A stretch of DNA of 64,000 nt from Nocardioides sp. (lineage in GTDB: Bacteria > Actinomycetota > Actinomycetes > Propionibacteriales > Nocardioidaceae). Positions 29,968-38,287 of this stretch are shown piece by piece. A program made the position numbers and the translations under genes. The notes below the pieces were generated by a model that was given only the letters and a program-made list of their open reading frames with translations, was not told the origin of the DNA and made no database searches. The stretch is taken from the NCBI GenBank assembly GCA_020636915.1, contig JACJWV010000015.1, forward strand, positions 1 to 64,000. Reading direction: 5' to 3'. Each line of letters begins with the position of its first letter. The stretch's first letter is position 1.

Positions 29968-32130
29968 ATGGCCACCACCCACACCGACGGCCGACCGCGG
30001 CCGGCGCTGACCCCGACGACCCGACCCGGCCCGCTGGGCCGTCTCGGCATCGCCGTCGTCAACCACGCCCGCACCACGACCGTGCTGTGGCTGATCGTCA
30101 TCATCGGCCTGGGCATCTTCGCCCCGAAGGTCGAGGCCGAGCTCTCCGGAGCGGGGTGGCAGGCCCAGGGGTCGGACTCGGTCGCCGCGCGCGAGCTGGC
30201 CCGCGAGCACTTCGGCGGGGCCGGGAGCTCGGCGATCCAGGTCGTCGTCCACGACCCCGACGGCCAGGTGACCCAGGGCACCGGCGCCGACGTGCTCGCC
30301 GAGGCCACCACCCTGCTCCAGCAGGACCCGCGCATCGGCGAGGTGATCCAGCCGCAGCCGGGCGCGACCCTGAGCGAGGACGGGCACACCGCCGTCCTGA
30401 TCGCCGGCGCGGACGCGTCGACCGACGAGATGGTGAAGGCGGCCAAGGACCTCAGCGGCCCGCTCCAGGACCTGTCGACCGGCGCGGTGCAGGTCAACCC
30501 GACCGGAGCTTCACAGCTGTGGGCGGACTTCAACGCCGCGAACCTCGAGGCGATGATGAAGTCGGAGATGCTCTCCTGGCCGGTGACGCTGGCGATCCTC
30601 GTGCTCGCCTTCGGTGCCCTGGTGGCCGCCGGCCTCCCGCTGCTGCTCACGCTGGCCGGCCTCGTCGCCTCCGCCGGGTCGCTGGTGCTGCTCAACCAGT
30701 TCTTCCCCGTCTCCATCTGGGCGATGAACTTCGCGATGATGTTCGCCCTCGCGCTGGGCATCGACTACGCGCTCTTCCTCGTCGTCCGCTACCGCGCCGC
30801 CCGGATGGGCCACGACCGGCCCATCCCCGACGCGATCGCCGAGACGATGGACACCGCGGGCAAGGCGGTGCTGCTCTCCGGGCTCACCGTGCTGGTGTCG
30901 CTGTCGGCTGTGATGCTCGTGCCCTCGCCCGCCTTCCGGTCGATGGCCGGGGGGATCATGCTCGCCGTCGTCTTCGTGCTGGCGGCGACCCTGACGCTGC
31001 TGCCGGTCGTGCTGGCCAAGCTCGACCTGCGGATCAACAAGTTCGCGCTGAAGTGGGTGCACACCGGCGAGCACCGCTCGGCCCGGTTCGCCGCGTGGGG
31101 CGAGCGGTTGTGGCGCAACCCCTGGCTGTACGGCGCGGGGGCGCTGCTCATCCTGCTCGCGCTGGCCGCTCCCGTGCTCGGCCTGCGCACCGCGATGCCG
31201 TCGATCAAGGTCCTCCCGGAGGACGCCAGCGCCCGGGTCGGCTACGACCTGGTGCAGGAGTCGTTCGGCCCCGGTGCGCCCGGCACGTTGCAGGTGGTCG
31301 TCGAGCAGGACCAGGCAGACGCTGCGGCCGCGGTGGTCTCCCAGGACCCGGGCATCGCCGCGGCGATGCCCGCGCAGCCGGCCGCCGACGACAGCGGGCT
31401 GGTGATGATCCAGGCCGTGCCGACCGTCGACCCGTCCGATCCCGGGCTCTCGGCGACGGTCGACCGGCTGCGCGCCGACCTGCCGTCCTCGGCCCTGGTC
31501 GGCGGGGCGGCGGTCGAGAACCTCGACCTGAAGTCCCAGCTCGACGACTCGACACCACTCGTGCTCGGGGTGGTGCTCGTGCTCGGGTTCCTGCTCCTGC
31601 TGATCGCCCTGCAGGCGCCGCTCATCTCGCTGCTGGGGACCCTCGCGAGCCTGCTGTCCACCGCGGCGGCGTTCGGAGTCGCCCGGCTGGTCTTCCAGGA
31701 GGGCTGGGGCTCCTCGCTCATGGGCTTCGAGCACCAGGGCTTCCTCGACGCCTGGGCGCCGGTCTTCTTCTTCGCGATGATCTTCGCGATCGCGATGGAC
31801 TACACCGTGTTCCTCCTCGCGTCGGCCAAGGAGCACTACGAGGCCTCCGGCGACCCGCGGGACGCGATGGTCGGCGCGGTCGCCCACTCCGGGCGGGTCA
31901 TCTTCGCCGCTGCCGCGGTGATGGTCGCGGTCTTCTTCACCTTCTCCCTGTCCGGGCCGCTGCCGCCCAAGGAGATGGGCATCGTGCTCGGCGTCGCCGT
32001 GCTCGTCGACGCCTTCCTGGTGCGGCTGGTCCTCCTGCCGGTGCTGCTCCGCCTCACGGGCCGCGCAGCCTGGTGGTCGCCGGCCTGGCTGCGGCGGATC
32101 CTGCCCGACGTCCACTTCAGCCACGGCTGA
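29968..32130 (+). CDS. MMPL family RND transporter
   Basis: A 720-residue membrane protein of the MMPL/RND superfamily. TM1 is TTTVLWLIVIIGLGIFAP. A large extracytoplasmic domain (about 60-190) is followed by a five-helix bundle containing FALALGIDYALFLVVRYR, the family's proton-relay Asp-Tyr motif. The arrangement repeats in the second half with FAIAMDYTVFLLASAKE. This is the 12-TM MMPL architecture, shorter than mycobacterial MmpL3. Substrates of this class are lipids or hydrophobic compounds; here unknown. The ATG has GGAGG 5-6 nt upstream and lies just after the perfect CsoR/CstR-type operator, so it is predicted to be induced with the divergent thioredoxin operon. Confidence 0.87.
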   Translation: MATTHTDGRPRPALTPTTRPGPLGRLGIAVVNHARTTTVLWLIVIIGLGIFAPKVEAELSGAGWQAQGSDSVAARELAREHFGGAGSSAIQVVVHDPDGQVTQGTGADVLAEATTLLQQDPRIGEVIQPQPGATLSEDGHTAVLIAGADASTDEMVKAAKDLSGPLQDLSTGAVQVNPTGASQLWADFNAANLEAMMKSEMLSWPVTLAILVLAFGALVAAGLPLLLTLAGLVASAGSLVLLNQFFPVSIWAMNFAMMFALALGIDYALFLVVRYRAARMGHDRPIPDAIAETMDTAGKAVLLSGLTVLVSLSAVMLVPSPAFRSMAGGIMLAVVFVLAATLTLLPVVLAKLDLRINKFALKWVHTGEHRSARFAAWGERLWRNPWLYGAGALLILLALAAPVLGLRTAMPSIKVLPEDASARVGYDLVQESFGPGAPGTLQVVVEQDQADAAAAVVSQDPGIAAAMPAQPAADDSGLVMIQAVPTVDPSDPGLSATVDRLRADLPSSALVGGAAVENLDLKSQLDDSTPLVLGVVLVLGFLLLLIALQAPLISLLGTLASLLSTAAAFGVARLVFQEGWGSSLMGFEHQGFLDAWAPVFFFAMIFAIAMDYTVFLLASAKEHYEASGDPRDAMVGAVAHSGRVIFAAAAVMVAVFFTFSLSGPLPPKEMGIVLGVAVLVDAFLVRLVLLPVLLRLTGRAAWWSPAWLRRILPDVHFSHG

Positions 32131-32177
32131 TCCCTCACCCTCCATCCTCACCCTCCATCGGAAGGAACCACCCACTC

Positions 32178-32342
32178 ATGTGTCATCGCGTGACCTGCCG
32201 CAAGTGCGGCAAGGCGGACTGGCGCGGCTGCGGCCGCCACGCGGAGCAGGTGCTGGCCGGCGTACCGCGCGCCCAGCGCTGCCAGGGCCACCAGGGCGAG
32301 CCGTCCACCGGCTTCTTCTCCCGGCTGTTCGGCCGGAGCTGA
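32178..32342 (+). CDS. Small Cys/His-rich protein (54 aa)
   Basis: A 54-residue protein with a zinc-ribbon-like pattern: CHRVTCRKCGKADWRGCGRH gives Cys2, Cys7, Cys10, Cys18 with nearby His3 and His21, and a second pair, RCQGH, follows. It probably binds zinc or another soft metal, or carries reactive Cys. It lies 47 nt after the MMPL gene and 26 nt before the DUF2892 gene on the same strand, so it is probably in their operon. A GGAAGGA-type ribosome site precedes the ATG by several nt. I know similar short proteins in such clusters, but no function. Confidence 0.7.
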   Translation: MCHRVTCRKCGKADWRGCGRHAEQVLAGVPRAQRCQGHQGEPSTGFFSRLFGRS

Positions 32343-32368
32343 CCAACATCAGGAGAGTGAAGATCCAG

Positions 32369-32629
32369 ATGTCCACCCAGACCCACGACGGCAGCGCCGC
32401 CCGCCCGGCCGCGACGGCCGGCCGCCTGAACCTCGACCGTGCGGTCCTCGCGCTCGCCGGCACCATGGTGCTCCTCAGCGTGCTCCTGGCGGCCCTCGTG
32501 TCGCCCTGGTGGCTGCTGCTCACCGGCTTCGTCGGCGTCAACCTGCTCCAGTCGAGCGTGACGGGCTTCTGCCCGGCCGCCCTCGTCTTCCGCCGGTTCG
32601 GCCTGTCCTCGGGCTGCGCCTTCCGCTGA
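32369..32629 (+). CDS. DUF2892 (YgaP-like) small membrane protein
   Basis: An 86-residue protein with two hydrophobic segments (ALAGTMVLLSVLLAALV and WWLLLTGFVGVNLLQSSV). It ends in the family signature TGFCPAALVFRRFGLSSGC, with two Cys. The same module forms the membrane part of E. coli YgaP, where it is fused to a rhodanese. It is thought to export or relay sulfur species such as thiocyanate or persulfide. Its presence downstream of the CstR-like operator supports a sulfur role for the cluster. An AGGAGAG ribosome site lies 12-18 nt upstream. It is the last gene of the MMPL operon. Confidence 0.8.
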   Translation: MSTQTHDGSAARPAATAGRLNLDRAVLALAGTMVLLSVLLAALVSPWWLLLTGFVGVNLLQSSVTGFCPAALVFRRFGLSSGCAFR

Positions 32630-32668
32630 GCCCGTTGCCCGCGGTTTCGCTGAGAACCTGACGGCCAG

Positions 32669-32740
32669 AACCCGCACGACACGCCGGGTCGCCTCGGCGG
32701 GTCGTGCGGGTTTCGGCTGTCAGCAGCCGAAACCCGCACG
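32669..32740. repeat. CCCGCACGAC family, copy 3, with two mutually exclusive hairpins
   Basis: Three arms: AACCCGCACGAC (32669-32680), its complement within 32701-32719, and a third arm at 32724-32740. The middle arm can pair with the first (12 bp) or with the third. The second option is a perfect 17-bp stem (CGTGCGGGTTTCGGCTG with its complement) and a TCAG loop. It lies downstream of the DUF2892 gene and just before the carboxylase promoter, so the 17-bp hairpin is a plausible terminator of the MMPL operon. Confidence 0.75.
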
Positions 32741-32756
32741 GCCGGTGGACCCACAG

Positions 32757-32774
32757 GTTAACGATCGCTAACCT
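32757..32774 (+). promoter_or_regulatory. TetR operator and leaderless -10 box of the carboxylase operon
   Basis: GTTAACGATCGCTAAC (32757-32772) is near-palindromic and matches the operator before the TetR gene at 15 of 16 positions. With the next two bases it contains TAACCT (32769-32774), a -10 box 6 nt before the GTG start of the carboxylase beta subunit. Repressor binding would directly occlude the promoter. Confidence 0.78.
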
Positions 32775-32780
32775 GTCCGG

Positions 32781-34319
32781 GTGAGCGAGATGCGAGAGCT
32801 CGTCGACGAGCTGCGGGGGCGGCTGGCGGTCGTGCGGCAGGGCGGGAGCGAGGCGGCCCGGCGAAAGCACACCGACCGCGGCAAGCTGCTGGTGCGCGAC
32901 CGGGTGGACCGGCTGCTGGACCCCGGCAGCCCCTTCCTGGAGCTGAGCCCGCTGGCGGCGTACGGCATGTACGGCGGTGACACCGCGGTCCCGGCCGCCG
33001 GCGTCGTCACCGGCATCGGGCGGGTGAACGGCCGCGAGGTCGTGGTCGTCGCCAACGACGCGACGGTCAAGGGCGGCACCTACTACCCGATGACGGTCAA
33101 GAAGCACCTGCGCGCGCAGACGGTCGCGGCCGACAACCACCTGCCGTGCGTGTACCTCGTCGACTCCGGCGGCGCGTTCCTGCCGATGCAGGACGAGGTC
33201 TTCCCCGACCGCGAGCACTTCGGGCGCATCTTCTTCAACCAGGCCAACCTGTCGGCACAGGGCATCCCGCAGATCGCCAGCGTGATGGGCTCCTGCACCG
33301 CCGGCGGCGCCTACGTCCCGGCCATGTCGGACGAGACGGTGATCGTGCGCAACCAGGGCACGATCTTCCTCGGCGGGCCGCCGCTGGTGAAGGCCGCGAC
33401 CGGCGAGGTCGTCACGGCCGAGGAGCTAGGCGGCGGCGACGTCCACGCCCGCACCTCCGGCGTCGTCGACCACCTCGCCGAGGACGACGCGCACGCGCTC
33501 GCGATCGTCCGCAGCATCGTCGGCACGCTCGAGCGCCGGACCCCGGGTGCGCCGTACCAGCTCGCACCGGTCGAGGAGCCCCACGAGGACCCCAGCACGC
33601 TCTACGACGTGGTGCCGGCCGACACGCGCACGCCGTACGACGTCCGCGAGGTGATCCGCCGGATCGTCGACGGCAGCCGGTTCCACGAGTTCAAGAAGCT
33701 GTACGGCGAGACGCTGGTGACGGGGTTCGCGCACGTGTGGGGCCACCCGGTGGGGATCGTGGCGAACAACGGCATCCTCTTCAGCGAGTCGGCGCTCAAG
33801 GGCGCGCACTTCATCGAGCTGTGCAACCAGCGCGGCATCCCGCTGGTCTTCCTGCAGAACATCACCGGATTCATGGTCGGCCGCGAGTACGAGAACGGCG
33901 GCATCGCCAAGGACGGCGCCAAGCTCGTGACCGCGGTCGCCTGCTCGGTCGTCCCGAAGTTCACCGTCGTCATCGGCGGCTCGTTCGGCGCCGGCAACTA
34001 CGGGATGTGCGGTCGCGCCTACGACCCGCGGTTCCTCTGGATGTGGCCCAACGCGCGCATCTCGGTCATGGGCGGCGAGCAGGCGGCGTCGGTGCTGGCG
34101 ACCGTCAGGGGGTTCGACGACCCCGCCGAGGAGGAGGCGTTCAAGGCGCCGATCCGCGAGCAGTACGAGACCCAGGGCTCGCCCTACTACTCCACCGCCC
34201 GCCTGTGGGACGACGGGATCATCGACCCCGCCGACACCCGCCGCGTCCTCGGCATGGGCCTCGCGTCCGCCGCGAACGCCCCGACCCCCGCGCCTTCCTA
34301 CGGAATCTTCCGGATGTGA
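32781..34319 (+). CDS. accD1: 3-methylcrotonyl-CoA carboxylase, beta (carboxyltransferase) subunit
   Basis: A 512-residue carboxyltransferase of the acyl-CoA carboxylase family. It carries the oxyanion-hole Gly pairs in MGSCTAGGAYVPAMSDE and IGGSFGAGNYGMCGRAYDPRF. The block NQGTIFLGGPPLVKAATGEV and the MWPNARISVMGGEQAA motif are typical of the methylcrotonyl-CoA-specific subunits rather than propionyl-CoA enzymes. It transfers carboxyl from biotin to 3-methylcrotonyl-CoA in leucine breakdown. The immediate neighbours are the biotin subunit (4 nt downstream) and HMG-CoA lyase, confirming the pathway. Expression is probably leaderless and under the TetR operator that overlaps its promoter. Confidence 0.92.
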   Translation: MSEMRELVDELRGRLAVVRQGGSEAARRKHTDRGKLLVRDRVDRLLDPGSPFLELSPLAAYGMYGGDTAVPAAGVVTGIGRVNGREVVVVANDATVKGGTYYPMTVKKHLRAQTVAADNHLPCVYLVDSGGAFLPMQDEVFPDREHFGRIFFNQANLSAQGIPQIASVMGSCTAGGAYVPAMSDETVIVRNQGTIFLGGPPLVKAATGEVVTAEELGGGDVHARTSGVVDHLAEDDAHALAIVRSIVGTLERRTPGAPYQLAPVEEPHEDPSTLYDVVPADTRTPYDVREVIRRIVDGSRFHEFKKLYGETLVTGFAHVWGHPVGIVANNGILFSESALKGAHFIELCNQRGIPLVFLQNITGFMVGREYENGGIAKDGAKLVTAVACSVVPKFTVVIGGSFGAGNYGMCGRAYDPRFLWMWPNARISVMGGEQAASVLATVRGFDDPAEEEAFKAPIREQYETQGSPYYSTARLWDDGIIDPADTRRVLGMGLASAANAPTPAPSYGIFRM

Positions 34320-34323
34320 TCTG

Positions 34324-36216
34324 ATGCCCGTCTCGCTGGCCGCCTCCCTGGAGTCCGTGCTCGTCGCCAACCGCGGCGAGATCGCGCTCCGCGTCATGCG
34401 CACCTGCCGCGCGCACGGCGTCCGGACGATCGCGATCTACACCGAGCTCGACCGCTCCGCCCCCCACGTCCGGGCGGCCGACGACGCGATCCTGGTGCCG
34501 AGCTACCTCGACATCGACGCCGTCGTCGCGGCCGCCCTCGCCAGGGGTGCGACGGCGATCCACCCCGGCTACGGCTTCCTGTCCGAGCGCGCCGCCTTCG
34601 TCCGGGCGGTCGAGTCCGCCGGGATCGTCTTCGTCGGGCCGAGCGCCGACGTGATGGAGGCGATGGGCCGCAAGGACGCCGCACGCGAGATCGCGGTCGC
34701 CGCCGGCGTACCCGTCGTGCCGCGTGGTGAGGACGCCGCCAAGGACTGGCAGGGCCCCGTGCTCGTGAAGGCCGCGGCGGGAGGCGGCGGCAAGGGCATG
34801 CGCATCGTCCGCGACGAGGCCGACCTCGAGGAGGCGAAGGCCGCCGCGGCCCGCGAGGCGCGCAGCGCGTTCGGTGACGACACGCTCCTCATCGAGAAGT
34901 ACGTCGAGCGCGGCCGCCACATCGAGGTGCAGGTCGTCGGCGACGCCCACGGGCACGTCGTCCACCTCGGCGAGCGCGACTGCTCGACCCAGCGCCGCCA
35001 CCAGAAGGTGCTCGAGGAGGCGCCGGCACCGACGATCACGCCGGAGGTCCGCGAGCTGGTCACGAGCAGCGCGGTGGCGCTGGCGAAGCACGTCGGCTAC
35101 CGCAACGCGGGCACCGTGGAGTTCCTGCTGGACGACGCGACGGGCGAGGCCTACTTCCTGGAGATGAACACCCGCCTCCAGGTCGAGCACCCGGTCACCG
35201 AGCTCGTCCACCACGGCATCGACCTCGTGTTCCACCAACTCCTGGTGGCGCTCGGGCACCCGCTGGAGATCGACCAGGACGCCGTCCGGCCCCACGGCCA
35301 CGCGATCGAGGCACGGGTCTATGCCGAGGACTCCTTCGGCGGCTTCCTGCCCCAGGCCGGGCGGACCAGCATCGTGCGGTGGCCTGCGGGCGCGCGCGTC
35401 GACCACGCGCTCGAGCCGGGGCAAGTCGTCAGCACGTCCTTCGACCCCATGCTCGGCAAGGTGATCGTGCACGGCCCGGACCGCGAGTCCGCGCGCCGCG
35501 CGCTCGTCGACGCGCTCGACCGCACCGCGATCCTGGGCCTCACCACCAACACCGGCTTCCTGCGGGCGCTGGTCGCGAGCGAGGAGTTCGCCGAGGCGTC
35601 GATCGACACGGCATGGCTGGACCGGCACACGCTGCCCACGCCCGACGACGAGCTGCCGCGGGTCTTCGTCGCGTGGGTGAGCGCCATGCTGGCGGCGGGA
35701 ACGGACGCGGAGCAGCCTTTCCAGTCCGACGGCTGGCGCTCCGGTGCCGACCCGGCGCCGACGATCGTCGAGCTCGACCGGACCGTCGTCGTCGACCGGT
35801 ACACCGGCCGCGTGGACGACCGCGCGGTGCGGGAGGTGTCCGCGGCCGACCACGTGCTCACCCTCGAGATCGACGGCCAGCTGCTCTCGGCCGTCGTCAA
35901 CGTGCAGCCGCACGTGGCCGAGGTGGCCTACCGGGGGCAGCGCTTCGTTTTCGAGCGGCCCGACGTCTTCGGCGACCACGCGGTCGACCTCAGCGACGGC
36001 GCCATCGTCGCGCCGATGCCGGGCACCGTCCTCGACGTCCGCGTCGCCGACGGGGACCGCGTCGACGCCGGCCAGGTGCTCGTCGTCGTGGAGGCGATGA
36101 AGATGGAGCTCGCCCTCAAGGCGCCCTTCGACGGAACGGTCGACCACCTGGCCGCCACCACCGGCGCCCAGGTGGCGCTCGGCACGACCCTGCTGGAGGT
36201 TGTCCCCCATGAGTGA
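34324..36216 (+). CDS. accA1: 3-methylcrotonyl-CoA carboxylase, alpha (biotin carboxylase/BCCP) subunit
   Basis: A 630-residue subunit in three parts. The biotin carboxylase N-terminal fold begins SVLVANRGEIALRVMRTCR. The ATP-grasp domain contains VKAAAGGGGKGMRIV and the catalytic region YFLEMNTRLQVEHPVTEL. After a linker, a biotinyl domain has the attachment motif VEAMKMEL, with the biotinylated Lys at about 593. It carboxylates its own biotin using ATP and bicarbonate and hands the carboxyl to the beta subunit. The ATG is 4 nt after accD1, and the stop overlaps the start of the HMG-CoA lyase gene by 8 nt, so the three are one operon. Confidence 0.93.
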   Translation: MPVSLAASLESVLVANRGEIALRVMRTCRAHGVRTIAIYTELDRSAPHVRAADDAILVPSYLDIDAVVAAALARGATAIHPGYGFLSERAAFVRAVESAGIVFVGPSADVMEAMGRKDAAREIAVAAGVPVVPRGEDAAKDWQGPVLVKAAAGGGGKGMRIVRDEADLEEAKAAAAREARSAFGDDTLLIEKYVERGRHIEVQVVGDAHGHVVHLGERDCSTQRRHQKVLEEAPAPTITPEVRELVTSSAVALAKHVGYRNAGTVEFLLDDATGEAYFLEMNTRLQVEHPVTELVHHGIDLVFHQLLVALGHPLEIDQDAVRPHGHAIEARVYAEDSFGGFLPQAGRTSIVRWPAGARVDHALEPGQVVSTSFDPMLGKVIVHGPDRESARRALVDALDRTAILGLTTNTGFLRALVASEEFAEASIDTAWLDRHTLPTPDDELPRVFVAWVSAMLAAGTDAEQPFQSDGWRSGADPAPTIVELDRTVVVDRYTGRVDDRAVREVSAADHVLTLEIDGQLLSAVVNVQPHVAEVAYRGQRFVFERPDVFGDHAVDLSDGAIVAPMPGTVLDVRVADGDRVDAGQVLVVVEAMKMELALKAPFDGTVDHLAATTGAQVALGTTLLEVVPHE

Positions 36217-37159
36217 TCCCGCTCCCGACGCCCTGCCGACCGTCGTCCGCCAGGACGGCCTGCCCGAGCACGTCACCATCTACGAGGTCGGCCCGCGCGA
36301 CGGCCTGCAGAACGAGGCGGCCCTGGTGCCGGTCGGCGTGAAGGCCGAGTTCGTCCAGCGGCTGCTCGCCGCCGGGCTGCCGGTCGTCGAGGCGACCAGC
36401 TTCGTGCACCCGAAGTGGGTGCCCCAGCTCGCCGACGCCGCGGAGCTGATGGGGCTCCTCGGCGAGGCGGGCCGGGACTGCCCCGTGCTGGTGCCCAACG
36501 AGCGCGGCCTGGACCGCGCGCTCGAGCTCGGCTGCCGGCACGTGGCGATCTTCGGGTCGGCGACCGAGACCTTCGCGCAGAAGAACCTCAACCGCAGCCT
36601 CGACGAGCAGTTCGCCATGTTCGAGCCCACGGTGCGCCGGGCCCGCGACGCGGGGCTCGACGTCCGCGCCTACGTCTCGATGTGCTTCGGCGACCCCTGG
36701 GAGGGCGGGGTCCCGATCGAGCAGGTGGTCTCGGTCGGGCGGCGGCTCTTCGACCTCGGCGCCAGCCAGCTCAGCCTCGGCGACACGATCGGCGTCGGCA
36801 CGACCGGCCACGTCACCGCCCTGGTCGAGGCGTTCACCGCCGCCGGGATGGGCGTCGACCAGCTCGCCATGCACTTCCACGACACCTACGGGCAGGCGCT
36901 CGCGAACACGCACGCCGCCCTGCAGGCCGGCATCACGACGTACGACGCCAGCGCCGGTGGCCTGGGCGGCTGCCCCTACGCGAAGAGCGCGACGGGCAAC
37001 CTCGCCACCGAGGACCTGGTGTGGATGCTCACCGGTCTGGGCATCGAGCACGGCGTGGACCTCGGCCAGGTCGTGTCGACCAGCGTCTGGATGGCCCGGC
37101 AGCTGGGCCGCCCCAGCCCCTCGGCCGTCGTGAGGGCGCTGGCAGAATCCACCGCATGA
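36209..37159 (+). CDS. Hydroxymethylglutaryl-CoA lyase
   Basis: A 316-residue TIM-barrel lyase of the HMGL-like family. The first strand IYEVGPRDGLQNE holds the metal-binding Arg-Asp. EATSFVHPKWVPQ is the signature after it. MHFHDTYGQALAN supplies the two His ligands, and GGLGGCPYAKSATGN contains the catalytic Cys loop. It cleaves HMG-CoA to acetoacetate and acetyl-CoA, the last step of leucine catabolism. Start ATG 36209 overlaps the accA1 stop by 8 nt; a TTG 9 nt earlier in frame is less likely. The gene's own stop overlaps the next gene's ATG (ATGA). Confidence 0.92.
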   Translation: MSDPAPDALPTVVRQDGLPEHVTIYEVGPRDGLQNEAALVPVGVKAEFVQRLLAAGLPVVEATSFVHPKWVPQLADAAELMGLLGEAGRDCPVLVPNERGLDRALELGCRHVAIFGSATETFAQKNLNRSLDEQFAMFEPTVRRARDAGLDVRAYVSMCFGDPWEGGVPIEQVVSVGRRLFDLGASQLSLGDTIGVGTTGHVTALVEAFTAAGMGVDQLAMHFHDTYGQALANTHAALQAGITTYDASAGGLGGCPYAKSATGNLATEDLVWMLTGLGIEHGVDLGQVVSTSVWMARQLGRPSPSAVVRALAESTA

Positions 37160-38250
37160 GCCGCACGGTCTACCTGCACGTCGGTGCACCCAAGACCGGG
37201 ACGACCTACCTCCAGGACCGGCTCTCGGTCAACAGCACGACCCTGGCGGCGCAAGGGGTGCACTTCCCGACCATCTCGCCGCTGGTGAGCCCCGGGCTCG
37301 CGCACTTCCGCGCGTCGCTCGACCTGCTCGGCCAGGACTGGGGTGGCCCGGCCGGTCACGCCGAGGGCAGCTGGGACGCGCTGGTGCGGCGGGTCCGCCG
37401 GCGCTCGGGCACGGTCGTCGTCAGTCACGAGATCCTCGCGCCCGCGTCGCCGACCCACGTGGCGAAGGCGATGGCGGACCTCGGCCGCGACGTCCACGTG
37501 GTCTACACGGCGCGGGACCTCAGCCGGATGCTGCCGGCGGCGTGGCAGGAGAGCATCAAGCAGGGCCGGGGCTGGAGCTTCAAGCGCTTCCTGGACCGCT
37601 CGCAGCGAGGCCGGACCTGGTTCGCGCGGTCCTTCGACCTCCCCAGCGTGCTCAGCACCTGGGGGTCCGGGCTGCCGCCGGAGCGGATTCATGTGGTCAC
37701 CGTGCCTCGCGAGCGCCCGGCGGACCAGCAGGGTGACCCGCTGTGGCTGCGCATGTGCGAGCTCCTCGGCATCGACCCGACGTGGGCACCGCTGGAGAGC
37801 CGGCGCTCCAACCGCTCGCTCGGGATCATCGAGACCCAGGTGCTGCGCCAGCTCAACCGGCGCGTGGACCGGCCGGCCGGCCACGAGTCGCAGTACGATG
37901 AGTTGATCCGAGTGATGCTGGACCAGGGCGAGCTCGTGAAGCGGAAGTCCGCCGCCGTCACGCTGCCGCCGGGCCGCTACCCGTGGGTGCAGGAGCAGGC
38001 CGAGCGCTGGATCGAGTGGATCGAGGGCAGCGGGGTCCACGTCGTCGGCGACCTCGAGGACCTGCGCCCGGTCGCCCCGGAGCCGGACGCCCGCTGGCGC
38101 GACCCCGACAAGGTCAGCGCCAAGCGCCAGCTCAGCCCGGCCCTCGACGCGCTCGCCGCGATGACCCGGGAGGCCGCACGGCGGCCGGACCCCGAGCGCC
38201 AGCTCACCCAGCGGGTGCGGGCGCAGGTGCAGCGGGTCCGCGACCGCTGA
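37156..38250 (+). CDS. Sulfotransferase-like protein
   Basis: A 364-residue protein. The N-terminal GAPKTGTTYLQDRL (residues about 9-22) is the 5'-phosphosulfate-binding loop of PAPS-dependent sulfotransferases. A 3'-phosphate-binding region is likely in VVYTARDLSRMLPAAWQE. The C-terminal part is basic and helical (QRVRAQVQRVRDR). Related actinobacterial genes lie in surface-glycan loci and may sulfate glycans or lipids, but the acceptor is unknown. The ATG overlaps the HMG-CoA lyase stop, so it is translationally coupled to the leucine operon although no link between the reactions is known. The IS element lies 37 bp beyond its stop. Confidence 0.75.
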   Translation: MSRTVYLHVGAPKTGTTYLQDRLSVNSTTLAAQGVHFPTISPLVSPGLAHFRASLDLLGQDWGGPAGHAEGSWDALVRRVRRRSGTVVVSHEILAPASPTHVAKAMADLGRDVHVVYTARDLSRMLPAAWQESIKQGRGWSFKRFLDRSQRGRTWFARSFDLPSVLSTWGSGLPPERIHVVTVPRERPADQQGDPLWLRMCELLGIDPTWAPLESRRSNRSLGIIETQVLRQLNRRVDRPAGHESQYDELIRVMLDQGELVKRKSAAVTLPPGRYPWVQEQAERWIEWIEGSGVHVVGDLEDLRPVAPEPDARWRDPDKVSAKRQLSPALDALAAMTREAARRPDPERQLTQRVRAQVQRVRDR

Positions 38251-38287
38251 CCGGCCCGCCCTGCAGCGCTCGCTGGCCGGTGGCTAG

